NCBI GenBank assembly: GCA_963742035.1 | Contig: CAVUKH010000002.1 | Location: 248,001 to 312,000 of the forward strand | Source: Bog-473 sp963742035 | GTDB lineage: Bacteria > Actinomycetota > Acidimicrobiia > Acidimicrobiales > RAAP-2 | Direction of reading: 5' to 3' | Length of the DNA stretch: 64,000 bases | In this document: positions 35,254 to 42,486 of the stretch, piece after piece | Layout of the letters: each line of letters opens with the position of its first letter | Numbering within the stretch: the stretch's first letter is position 1 | Translations under genes and position numbers: made by a program | The notes under the pieces: generated by a model | Databases searched by the model: none | What the model was told of the DNA's origin: nothing | Seen by the model: the letters and a program-made list of their open reading frames with translations, nothing else

Positions 35254-36111
35254 TCAGCTCGCGGGAAGCGGCATGGCCGGGCCGAAGGGCTTGTCGCCCC
35301 GCAGTGTCACCCGGTGTGCATAGCGCGCCGCCGTCCCGTAGTCGTCCAGCGCGTAGTGCAGGGTGGCTCGGTTGTCCCAAAAGGCGACGGACCCGGCGCG
35401 CCAACGGAAGCGGCAGGTGTATTCCGGCTTGACGCAGTGGTGGTAGAGCATCTCGAGAATGGCGTTGCTCTCGTTGTCCGACAGTCCGAACAGGGTGCGA
35501 GTGAATTGCCGGTTCACGAAGAGGCCGTTGCGCCCCGTCTCGGGGTGCGTGCGCACGACGGGGTGCAGGGCGGGCAGCAGCGTCTCGCGCCACGTGCCGT
35601 CCCATTCGTAACCGCCCCGCTCCGCCACGTCGGCGGCGAACCAGGGGTCATGATGAATGGCGATGAGCTGATCGCACAGGGCGCGCACCGGGGGGGCGAG
35701 CCCGTCGTAGGCGTCCTGCAGGCTCGCCCACATGGTGTCGCCGCCGACCTCGGGCGACTCGAGCATGTAGAGGATGGAGCCCATGGCCGGCGTCTCCAGG
35801 AAGGTGACATCGGTGTGCCACCAGCTGGCCCGGTCCACCTTGCCGTCGATCGCCAGCACCTCGGGACTCTCGTCGATAGAGGGCAGCACGGGGTGGGCCT
35901 CTGTGACGATGCCGAACTGACGGGCGAAGGCGGCCTGGTGCTCGGGCGTCAAGGACTGGTCGCGGAAGAAGATGACGTGATGGGTGTTGAGCGCGTCCCG
36001 GACGGCCGCCACCACACCGGGCGCCAGAGGTTGGGCGATGTCCACGCCGGCGATCTCCGCACCGATGGTGGGGGAGAGCGGGTGGACGCTGACGGAGGTG
36101 GCGAGGGTCAC
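35254..36111 (-). CDS. TauD/TfdA-family Fe(II)/2-oxoglutarate dioxygenase
   Basis: A 285-residue dioxygenase with the iron-binding HxD at His99-Thr-Asp101 (WWHTDVTF) and the distal His in NRATLHYAL. The 2-oxoglutarate-binding Arg lies in YAHRVTLRG. Family members hydroxylate taurine, alkyl sulfates, 2,4-D or other carboxylates. The N-terminal HPLSPTIGAEIAGVDI is typical. A CAGAAT hexamer ends exactly 6 nt before the GTG at 36111, implying leaderless transcription. The substrate is not predictable; no sulfonate transporter is nearby. Confidence 0.88.
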   Translation of the reverse strand: MTLATSVSVHPLSPTIGAEIAGVDIAQPLAPGVVAAVRDALNTHHVIFFRDQSLTPEHQAAFARQFGIVTEAHPVLPSIDESPEVLAIDGKVDRASWWHTDVTFLETPAMGSILYMLESPEVGGDTMWASLQDAYDGLAPPVRALCDQLIAIHHDPWFAADVAERGGYEWDGTWRETLLPALHPVVRTHPETGRNGLFVNRQFTRTLFGLSDNESNAILEMLYHHCVKPEYTCRFRWRAGSVAFWDNRATLHYALDDYGTAARYAHRVTLRGDKPFGPAMPLPAS

Positions 36112-36117
36112 CGCCCA

Positions 36118-36123
36118 ATTCTG
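36118..36123 (-). promoter_or_regulatory. -10 element (CAGAAT) of the TauD-like gene
   Basis: On the minus strand CAGAAT (36123 to 36118) is followed by 6 nt and then the GTG start at 36111. The first base of the start codon would be the transcription start. Confidence 0.45.
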
Positions 36124-36200
36124 CCCGAGTCGGATCGACGGCGTCGACGACGCCTACATTGGCCCCGCACAGCCACGCGCATCCCCAGAAAGGGCCGTCC

Positions 36201-37253
36201 ATGAGCGAAGACACCGGGGCTCTCGTCCTGACCCCGCCGGCCCGCAATTTCTCGTCGTGGTACCAATGGATGAGCCGCCTGGCCGCCACGACCCACGAGG
36301 ACCCGCTGCCCGAGTACGACCCCGCGGCCATGCCGGCCTGGCTGGACCGGCGCCGGTCCCGCCTGATCGAGCTGCTCGGGCCGGAGCCCTCACCTGTCCC
36401 GCTCAACGTCGAGACGCTCGAATCGGAGGCCTGCGACGGCTACCGGCGGGACAGGATCGTCTTCGACACCGAGGACACCATGTCGGTCCCGGCCTACCTG
36501 CTGGTGCCCGACGACCGCCGGAACGGGCCGCCGGGGCCGGGGGTGCTGGCCGCCCACGGTCACGGGCCGGGCAAGTCGCAAGTCGTCGGCCTCGAGCACA
36601 CCGCCATGCCGAACGCCGACTACGGGCTGCAGCTGGTCCACCGCGGCTACGTCGTACTGGCGCCCGACCTCCGCTGTTTCGGCGAGCGGCTGGACTGGAA
36701 TCCCGAGGACCACTACGCCTGCGACACCAATCTGGTGCACGCCGCCATGGCGGGCTGGAACCCGCTGGCACAGAACATCTGGGATCTGCGGCGCTCGCTC
36801 GATGTGCTGGAGCAGCACCCCCTCGTCGATCCCGCACGGCTGGGCATGGTCGGCATCTCCTACGGCGGCACCGTGACGCTCTTTACCGCTGCGCTCGACA
36901 CCCGCGTGGCTGCGTCCGTGGTGAGTGGCTACTTCTCCTCATGGGCCGAGAGCCACAAAATGCCCTGGAACATGTGCGGCTCGCAGATTCTGTTCGGCAT
37001 GCTGGGTCGTCTGGAGCACGAGGACCTCGGGGCGCTCGTGGCGCCCCGGCCCCTGCTCGTCGAGTCCGGCACCGAGGACTTGCTGTTCCCCTTCGCCACC
37101 GCGGCCGAATCGGTGCGCCGGACCCGTCTCGTCTACGAAAGGTTCGGAGCGAGCGACCGCCTGGTCCACGACGTCTTCGAGGGCGGACACCAGTGGCACG
37201 GCACCGAGGCCCTTCCCTTCCTCGAACGCTGGCTGGGCCCGTCGGGGCGTTGA
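36201..37253 (+). CDS. Alpha/beta hydrolase of the dienelactone hydrolase/acetyl-esterase group
   Basis: A 350-residue serine hydrolase. It has an oxyanion segment VLAAHGHGPGKS, then APDLRCFGER. The nucleophile elbow is GISYGG, the acid is in ESGTEDLLFP and the His is in EGGHQWHG. The ~110-residue N-terminal extension and overall pattern match the abhydrolase_7/acetyl xylan esterase-like families. The ATG at 36201 has AAAGGG about 7 nt upstream. It is divergent from the TauD-like gene, and TACATT near 36154 is a possible -10. The substrate is unknown. Confidence 0.85.
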   Translation: MSEDTGALVLTPPARNFSSWYQWMSRLAATTHEDPLPEYDPAAMPAWLDRRRSRLIELLGPEPSPVPLNVETLESEACDGYRRDRIVFDTEDTMSVPAYLLVPDDRRNGPPGPGVLAAHGHGPGKSQVVGLEHTAMPNADYGLQLVHRGYVVLAPDLRCFGERLDWNPEDHYACDTNLVHAAMAGWNPLAQNIWDLRRSLDVLEQHPLVDPARLGMVGISYGGTVTLFTAALDTRVAASVVSGYFSSWAESHKMPWNMCGSQILFGMLGRLEHEDLGALVAPRPLLVESGTEDLLFPFATAAESVRRTRLVYERFGASDRLVHDVFEGGHQWHGTEALPFLERWLGPSGR

Positions 37254-37302
37254 GACCTGCCGGCCGAGAGGATCCCGGGGCCAACGCACGCGGCGGAACG
37301 AA

Positions 37303-37518
37303 TCAGTGGTGCGGGTCGGTCCCGGGCCTTTTGGCCTCCGCCGCCTGGCGCAGCACCTGGTCGAGCGAGGCCGGCGACTCCGGACGCGACCGCTGCTGAC
37401 CGGACGCATCCCCGTCACGCCCCGTGAGCTCGGGCCCCGCCGGCTCAATCGCGTGGTGGCGGCCACGGCGCAACCAACCCCGCCGCCGGGCCTCGCCCCG
37501 CCTCCGCCCAACCGTCAC
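37303..37518 (-). CDS. Possible small hypothetical protein
   Basis: A 71-codon frame directly downstream of the LCP-like gene on the same strand (14 nt). The product is very Arg/Gly-rich at the N-terminus and ends SLDQVLRQAAEAKRPGTDPHH, which looks like a helical tail. There is no good ribosome binding site and no recognised family. It may equally be chance in high-GC DNA; otherwise 37254-37531 is empty. Confidence 0.25.
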   Translation of the reverse strand: MTVGRRRGEARRRGWLRRGRHHAIEPAGPELTGRDGDASGQQRSRPESPASLDQVLRQAAEAKRPGTDPHH

Positions 37519-37531
37519 CCGCGGCGATCCA

Positions 37532-38254
37532 CTACAAGAACGCGCGCAGCACGTTGGCGAAGGCCGCGGCCAGGACGACCGTTCCGTGCACGTCTCGCTC
37601 GGTCGGGACGGAGACGGGGTGGGCCGTGGGCACGTTCATCAGCGACAGCACGGCCGAGACCGGCGTCCCGGGACCGAGGTAGATGTGCGACGCCACCTGC
37701 TCGAGGATGGAACTGGTCCCGGTCGGGTCCGACATCATGGAGGTCATCGACAGCCTCCCCGTGGCGAGCCGGCCCAGGTTGGAGTCCGGGTCCACCATGT
37801 GCAGGTCGACGCCGACGTAGTGGCTGACTGGAATGCCCAGGTGGTCCAGTCCGGCGATGATGGTGGTGGGCGCATGCAGGCTGAGGGTCCCGAGCGGCAC
37901 AGTGGTGCCGTTCGACAGCGGGAGCCCGAGCTTCTGGGGGATCTGCAGGACGTTGGTGTGTCCGCCGGCGTCGTGGAAGACGAAGACCTGCTCGCTGTGG
38001 TCGGGACCCTTGACGATGGCCAGGAGGTCGTTCTTGCCCCGGGCCAGCAGCGAGGCGGACACGCCGACGTGGTGCACGGCATGGTCGATGCGATAGAGGC
38101 TGAAGCCGACGAAGGACGCCACCACGATGACCAGCGCGACGAGCGCGGACCCGGCCGCAATGACGATGCGCTTCAGGGTCGAGCGGCGGCTCCGGCGCGG
38201 TCGAGGTGCCTGGGGGGTGAAGTCCAATCCCCCCACGGCCACAGCAATCGTCAC
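37532..38254 (-). CDS. Membrane-anchored LCP (LytR-CpsA-Psr)-like protein, short and divergent
   Basis: A 240-residue protein with a basic cytoplasmic N-terminus (RPRRSRRSTLKRI), one membrane helix at about 30-52 and an extracytoplasmic domain. The domain has a recognisable LCP layout: YRIDHAVHH after the helix, QIPQKLGLPL, and HYVGVDLHMVD in place of the usual YVxVDxxGF. The Arg/Asp residues of the LCP pyrophosphate site are not evident, so wall-polymer ligase activity is doubtful. GGAGGAGG lies about 6-8 nt before the GTG at 38254. Confidence 0.6.
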   Translation of the reverse strand: MTIAVAVGGLDFTPQAPRPRRSRRSTLKRIVIAAGSALVALVIVVASFVGFSLYRIDHAVHHVGVSASLLARGKNDLLAIVKGPDHSEQVFVFHDAGGHTNVLQIPQKLGLPLSNGTTVPLGTLSLHAPTTIIAGLDHLGIPVSHYVGVDLHMVDPDSNLGRLATGRLSMTSMMSDPTGTSSILEQVASHIYLGPGTPVSAVLSLMNVPTAHPVSVPTERDVHGTVVLAAAFANVLRAFL

Positions 38255-38384
38255 GCCCCCCCTCCTCCGGTGCCTCCGGCCCCCGCCCGGCACCCCCGTT
38301 CTCCGTGCCCGCAACCTACGGAGCGGCCATTGCCCCGCCGTTGCCCGACGGGTTCGATGTGGTTGCCGTGGCCGCGCCGTCCGC

Positions 38385-38390
38385 CATGCT
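38385..38390 (+). promoter_or_regulatory. -10 element (CATGCT) of the sulfotransferase gene
   Basis: CATGCT ends exactly 6 nt before the ATG at 38397. The same hexamer with the same spacing precedes nagB on the minus strand at 40659-40654. Confidence 0.42.
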
Positions 38391-38396
38391 TGTGCC

Positions 38397-39320
38397 ATGA
38401 GAGGGGACCGCGACCGACCGCTGCGCCCCGCCGGCGCTTCGCTGGTGCGCTACACGTCGCCCGACGAGGACAGCGCACGCTGGTGGGACTTCCCATTTCG
38501 CCCCGGCGACATCGTCGTGAGCACCCGCTCCAAGTCCGGCACGACCTGGGTCCAGATGATCTGCCTGCTGCTCGTCTACGGCTTCCCGGAGCTGCCCGAT
38601 CACCTTGGGCGACTCTCGCCCTGGCTGGACTGGCTGGTGCGGCCCAAGGACGACGTGTTCGCCGACCTGGCGGCGCAGGCCCACCGTCGCGTCATCAAGA
38701 CCCACACGCCGCTCGACGGCGTCCCTCTCCATGGGCGTGCCACCTACATCGTCGTCGGACGCCACCCGCTCGATGTCGCGGTCTCCCTGTATCACCACGG
38801 CAACAACATCGATCGCCGCCGCATGGCCGAGCTCACCGGGCGACCCGAAGCCGCCCGCCCGCCGAAACCTCCGCTGCACGAGTGGTTGCTGGGGTTCATC
38901 GATTGGGAGGGCGATCCCCGCGCCTGGCTCGACACCCTCCCGGGGGCGCTGCTGCACCTTTCGGACGCCTGGGCACGCCGTCACGAGAACAATGTCGTGC
39001 TGGTGCACTACGACGATCTCCTGTCCGATCTCGACGGTGCCATGCGGCGGCTCGCCGACCTTCTGGGGATCGTCGTCGACGAGGCGCGCTGGCCGGCGCT
39101 GGTGCAGGCGGCCACGTTCGAGTCGATGCGGGCCGGCATCCCTGCGCCCGACGCCGGACTGCGCGTGCTGAAGGATCCGGCGGCCTTCTTCCGTCAGGGC
39201 AGGTCGGGCGAGGGTCGGGCGCTCCTGAGCGACGGCGAGTTCGCCCACTACCGCAACCGCGTCGCTGCGATGGCCCCGGACGACCTCCTGGCCTGGCTGC
39301 AACGCGATCGGGAGGGTTGA
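38397..39320 (+). CDS. PAPS-dependent sulfotransferase (Sulfotransfer_1 type)
   Basis: A 307-residue cytosolic-type sulfotransferase. The 5'-phosphosulfate loop is RSKSGTTWVQ (residues 44-53), the 3'-phosphate site is VGRHPLDVAVSLYHH, and the C-terminal part carries FFRQGRSGEGR in place of RKGxxGDWK. A catalytic-type His is in VIKTHTPLD. It would transfer sulfate from PAPS to a hydroxyl or amine acceptor that cannot be named. The start is supported by the leaderless-type CATGCT at 38385. It is co-transcribed with the DinB-like gene. Confidence 0.87.
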   Translation: MRGDRDRPLRPAGASLVRYTSPDEDSARWWDFPFRPGDIVVSTRSKSGTTWVQMICLLLVYGFPELPDHLGRLSPWLDWLVRPKDDVFADLAAQAHRRVIKTHTPLDGVPLHGRATYIVVGRHPLDVAVSLYHHGNNIDRRRMAELTGRPEAARPPKPPLHEWLLGFIDWEGDPRAWLDTLPGALLHLSDAWARRHENNVVLVHYDDLLSDLDGAMRRLADLLGIVVDEARWPALVQAATFESMRAGIPAPDAGLRVLKDPAAFFRQGRSGEGRALLSDGEFAHYRNRVAAMAPDDLLAWLQRDREG

Positions 39321-39322
39321 GC

Positions 39323-39859
39323 GTGGCCATCGTGCCGGACGAGAAGGACTGGACGTGGGTGCTCGGGCGCCGGTGTCCCGAGTGCGGGTTCGACGCGACC
39401 ATCGTGCCACCGGAGTCGGTGGCCGCACGTCTGCGCGCCAACGCCGAGTCGTGGGAGTCCGTCCTGCGCCAGCCGGCCGACATGGTGCGTCGACGTCCGG
39501 CCGAGGACCGTTGGGCGCCGCTGGAGTACGCCTGCCACGTGCGCGACGTCTGCACGCTCTACCTCGAGCGGCTCGACCTCATGGTGCGCGAGGACGACCC
39601 GCTCTACCCGAACTGGGACCAGGACGCGACGGCGGTCGAGCGGCGGTACCTCGCGCAGGACCCGGCCGTCGTGGCGGTCGAGCTGCGCCGCGCTGCCGCG
39701 GCACTGGCCGCTGCGTTCGACCGTGTGCGGGACGAACAGTGGCGCCGAACTGGTCGGCGCAGCGACGGCGCCTGCTTCGACATCGCCGGCTTCAGCCGCT
39801 ACCTGCTGCACGACCCGGTCCACCACCTCTACGACGTCACCGGGTTTCGGAGCTCCTGA
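39323..39859 (+). CDS. DinB-like (DinB_2) putative metalloenzyme
   Basis: A 178-residue four-helix-bundle protein. It starts with a CPECGF motif (Cys18, Cys21), then WAPLEYACHVRDVCTLYLERL and the C-terminal LLHDPVHHLYDVTG. The His residues in these segments are the expected metal ligands of the DinB/YfiT superfamily. Some relatives are mycothiol- or bacillithiol-dependent transferases. GGGAGGG lies 6 nt before the GTG at 39323, itself 2 nt after the sulfotransferase stop. Confidence 0.8.
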   Translation: MAIVPDEKDWTWVLGRRCPECGFDATIVPPESVAARLRANAESWESVLRQPADMVRRRPAEDRWAPLEYACHVRDVCTLYLERLDLMVREDDPLYPNWDQDATAVERRYLAQDPAVVAVELRRAAAALAAAFDRVRDEQWRRTGRRSDGACFDIAGFSRYLLHDPVHHLYDVTGFRSS

Positions 39860-39876
39860 CCCCGGGGCGGCGTCCC

Positions 39877-40647
39877 TCAATCGGGCAGCAAACGGGCCGA
39901 GGCGGGCTCGAGGTACACCGTGACATGGGAGATCGTCCGCAGCGCCGAGGCCGGACAGGCCGTGGTCACGGGTCCGGTCAACGCGGCCGCCACCGGAGTG
40001 GCCTTGCGCGCCTCGGGGGCGATCGCCAGGACGCGGCCGGCCCGGAGGAGGGCCGGGATGGTCACGGTGATGGCGTGCGCCGGCACATCCTCCAGCCCGG
40101 GGAAGTGGCCCTCGTTGACCTGCTGCAGCCGGCAGGCCGCTTCCAGCTCGACCACCTTGACGTCGACGGGGTCGTCGAAATCCGCCACCGGGGGGTCGTT
40201 GAAAGCCAGGTGCCCGTTCTCACCCACCCCGAGGCAGCAGAGGTCGAGCGGACGCTGTCGCAGGAGGTCCGCGTAGCGGCGACACTCGGCGTCGGTGTCC
40301 CCGAGCCCCTCCACGTAGTACGCGGCCCTGGGGCGGGCGGGCTCCACAATGCGCTCCCGTATCCAGCGCTGGAACCCGGCCGGGTGGTGGGGTCCCACCC
40401 CCACGTATTCGTCCATGTGGAAGACGACCGTGTCGGCCCAGGGAACTCCCTCGGTCTCGTGTACCAGTGCCTGCACGAAGGCCAACTGGGAGTTGCCGGT
40501 CGCGAACATGACGTTGGCCGAGCCCCGGGCGGCCACGGCGGTCCGCATCACGCCCCGCGCCTCGTCGGCGGCGGCCCGGGCCATGGAGGTCACGTCGCGG
40601 AGGACCCTGACGGTGACGCCCTCAATGGTGCGGGTCCCGGCGTGCAC
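39877..40647 (-). CDS. nagB: Glucosamine-6-phosphate deaminase
   Basis: A 256-residue enzyme converting glucosamine-6-phosphate to fructose-6-phosphate and ammonia. It has the phosphate-binding FATGNSQ, catalytic FHMDEYVG (Asp79) and the ring-opening site GVGENGHLAFNDP (Glu143, His146). The GTG at 40647 is supported by the CATGCT hexamer ending 6 nt upstream. It is monocistronic and divergent from the PLP enzyme. No NagA or amino-sugar transporter is nearby. Confidence 0.9.
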   Translation of the reverse strand: MHAGTRTIEGVTVRVLRDVTSMARAAADEARGVMRTAVAARGSANVMFATGNSQLAFVQALVHETEGVPWADTVVFHMDEYVGVGPHHPAGFQRWIRERIVEPARPRAAYYVEGLGDTDAECRRYADLLRQRPLDLCCLGVGENGHLAFNDPPVADFDDPVDVKVVELEAACRLQQVNEGHFPGLEDVPAHAITVTIPALLRAGRVLAIAPEARKATPVAAALTGPVTTACPASALRTISHVTVYLEPASARLLPD

Positions 40648-40653
40648 GTGTGC

Positions 40654-40682
40654 AGCATGCCAGGCGACCGGTCGGCCAGACT
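40654..40682. promoter_or_regulatory. Divergent leaderless-type promoters for nagB and the PLP enzyme
   Basis: On the minus strand CATGCT (40659 to 40654) ends 6 nt before the nagB GTG. On the plus strand CAGACT (40677-40682) ends 6 nt before the GTG at 40689. The two start codons are only 41 nt apart. Confidence 0.45.
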
Positions 40683-40688
40683 GGACCG

Positions 40689-41648
40689 GTGCGCGACGTC
40701 GAGCTCCCCGGGCCGGCCCAGCGGGAGGCGGCGTGGACGGTGGTGCGGCGCTATCTCGCACGGACGCCGGTGGTGGGCGTGCCCCAGCTGGGACCCTCCG
40801 TATCGGTCAAGCTCGAGACGCTGCAGCCCACCGGGTCGTTCAAGGTGCGGGGTGGTCTGGCCGCCGTGTCCGCCACGCTGGCGGAACACCCCGGTCGCGC
40901 GGTGGTCGCCTCGTCAGCCGGCAACCATGGCCTGGGGCTGGCCTTCGCGGCGTCCAAGCTCGGCGCGGCCGTCACCGTGGTGGTGCCCACCGGGGCCTCG
41001 GCGGCCAAGGTGTCGGCCTTGCAGCGATTCGACGTGCGCCTGGTCCTGCACGGAGAGGGCTACCGGCAGGCCGAGACCCACGCGCTGGCGCTGGCGGCCC
41101 AGGACGGCAGCCGCTACGTGTCGCCCTACAACGACCCCGAGGTCATCGCCGGGCAGGCGACCCTGGCCCGGGAGCTGCTCGAGCAGGTGCCCGCTCTCGG
41201 GACCGTGGTCGTGCCCTGCGGGGGCGGTGGTCTGCTGGCGGGCGTCATCCTGGGCCTGGAGGGGACCGGCGTGCGCGTGATCGGGATCGAGTCCGAGGCC
41301 TCCCCGTCCATGAGCACGGCGCTGGCGGCGGGGGCCATCGTGCCCATTGAGGTGGAGCCCACCGTGGCCGACGGGCTGGCAGGCAACCTCGAGCCCGGAG
41401 CGGTCACGGTCGGCGTGGCGCTCACCCACGGCGTCGACGTGCTCACGGTCAGCGAGGCCGACATCCGCTCCGCCATGGCCTTCTCGGCCTCAAAAATGGG
41501 CCTCGTCCTCGAGGGGGCCGGCGCCGTCGGCGTGGCCGCGTTGCGGGCAGGGGTGGTGGCCCTCGACACGGCAGGAAAGGAGACCGTCGTGCTGCTGACC
41601 GGGCGCAACGTGGCCCCGAAGCTCTTGTCGGAGGTGCTCCATTCCTGA
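40689..41648 (+). CDS. PLP-dependent threonine/serine dehydratase-like enzyme
   Basis: A 319-residue fold-type II PLP enzyme. The PLP Lys52 is in TGSFKVRGG, SAGNHG binds the substrate carboxylate, and the Gly-rich phosphate loop is PCGGGGLLAG. The length fits catabolic threonine ammonia-lyase, serine racemase or threo-3-hydroxyaspartate ammonia-lyase without a regulatory ACT domain. The GTG at 40689 is favoured by the CAGACT element. The stop lies inside the start region of the next gene. Confidence 0.87.
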   Translation: MRDVELPGPAQREAAWTVVRRYLARTPVVGVPQLGPSVSVKLETLQPTGSFKVRGGLAAVSATLAEHPGRAVVASSAGNHGLGLAFAASKLGAAVTVVVPTGASAAKVSALQRFDVRLVLHGEGYRQAETHALALAAQDGSRYVSPYNDPEVIAGQATLARELLEQVPALGTVVVPCGGGGLLAGVILGLEGTGVRVIGIESEASPSMSTALAAGAIVPIEVEPTVADGLAGNLEPGAVTVGVALTHGVDVLTVSEADIRSAMAFSASKMGLVLEGAGAVGVAALRAGVVALDTAGKETVVLLTGRNVAPKLLSEVLHS

Positions 41649-42459
41649 GGTCGGCGTCAATGGCGTGACCCTCGGCTACGAGGTCAGCGGCGATGGCGAC
41701 CCGCTGCTGCTCATTGCGGGCTGCGGCCAGCCGGCCGTGGCCTGGCACCTGTCCCTGGTGCCCGCCCTGGTGGCGGCGGGCTACCGGGTGGCGACGTTCG
41801 ACAATCGGGGGGTCGAGCCCTCGTCCTCACCACCGGCGCCCTACAGCGTGGAGGGCATGGCCGCCGACACGCTGGCGCTGCTCGATCACCTCGGCTGGGC
41901 GGACCCGGTGCGCATCGCCGGGCATTCCATGGGTGGGTGGATCGCCGAGACCCTGGTCCTCGACCAGCCCGGGCGGGTCCGCTCCGCCGCGCTCATGGGC
42001 AGCGCCAATGCGCCGACGGCCTGGGAGGTGGCCATAACCACGGTGGAGCGAGACCTGGCGCGCCTCGACTACGACCTGCCGCCGCTCTTCTATGCCACCG
42101 AGACTTTGCGGTACCTGCCGATCGCCGACCTACAGGACAACGACGTGGTCAGCACCTGGCTTGCCATGATGGGCGACATGGAGGTGTGGCCCAACCCCGG
42201 CCGGCTGGGCCAGTACGAGGCGGCCCTCGCCTGGTCGACCGACCCCGTTCGCACCACGCGCTGGCCCGAGGTGCGCGTGCCGTGCCTGGTGCTGGCCTTC
42301 GAGCACGACGTCGACTCGCCGCCGCGCTATGCCCGCCAGGCGGCCGAGACCATTCCCGGCTGCGTCTACCGCGAGGTGGCCGGCTCCGGTCACATCGGCA
42401 TCCTCACCCATGCCGACGTGGTGGCCGCCTCTCTCATTGAGTTCTTCGCCGGCACCTGA
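41641..42459 (+). CDS. Alpha/beta hydrolase with apparent ATT start
   Basis: A 272-residue alpha/beta hydrolase: oxyanion LLLIAGCGQPAVAW, strand FDNRGVEPSS, nucleophile elbow AGHSMGGW, acid near AFEHDVDSPP and His in SGHIGILTH. Homologues usually start (M)PEVxVNGVxLxYEVxGDG. The same residues are encoded here from an ATT at 41641, with GGAGG 6 nt upstream and an 8-nt overlap with the previous gene. The first standard codon, GTG at 41665, lacks a ribosome binding site and would drop eight conserved residues. It is functionally unassigned, with a role possibly linked to the preceding PLP enzyme. Confidence 0.85.
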   Translation: MPEVGVNGVTLGYEVSGDGDPLLLIAGCGQPAVAWHLSLVPALVAAGYRVATFDNRGVEPSSSPPAPYSVEGMAADTLALLDHLGWADPVRIAGHSMGGWIAETLVLDQPGRVRSAALMGSANAPTAWEVAITTVERDLARLDYDLPPLFYATETLRYLPIADLQDNDVVSTWLAMMGDMEVWPNPGRLGQYEAALAWSTDPVRTTRWPEVRVPCLVLAFEHDVDSPPRYARQAAETIPGCVYREVAGSGHIGILTHADVVAASLIEFFAGT

Positions 42460-42486
42460 GCCTCCCGTCCGGACGGGCGAGCGGCC

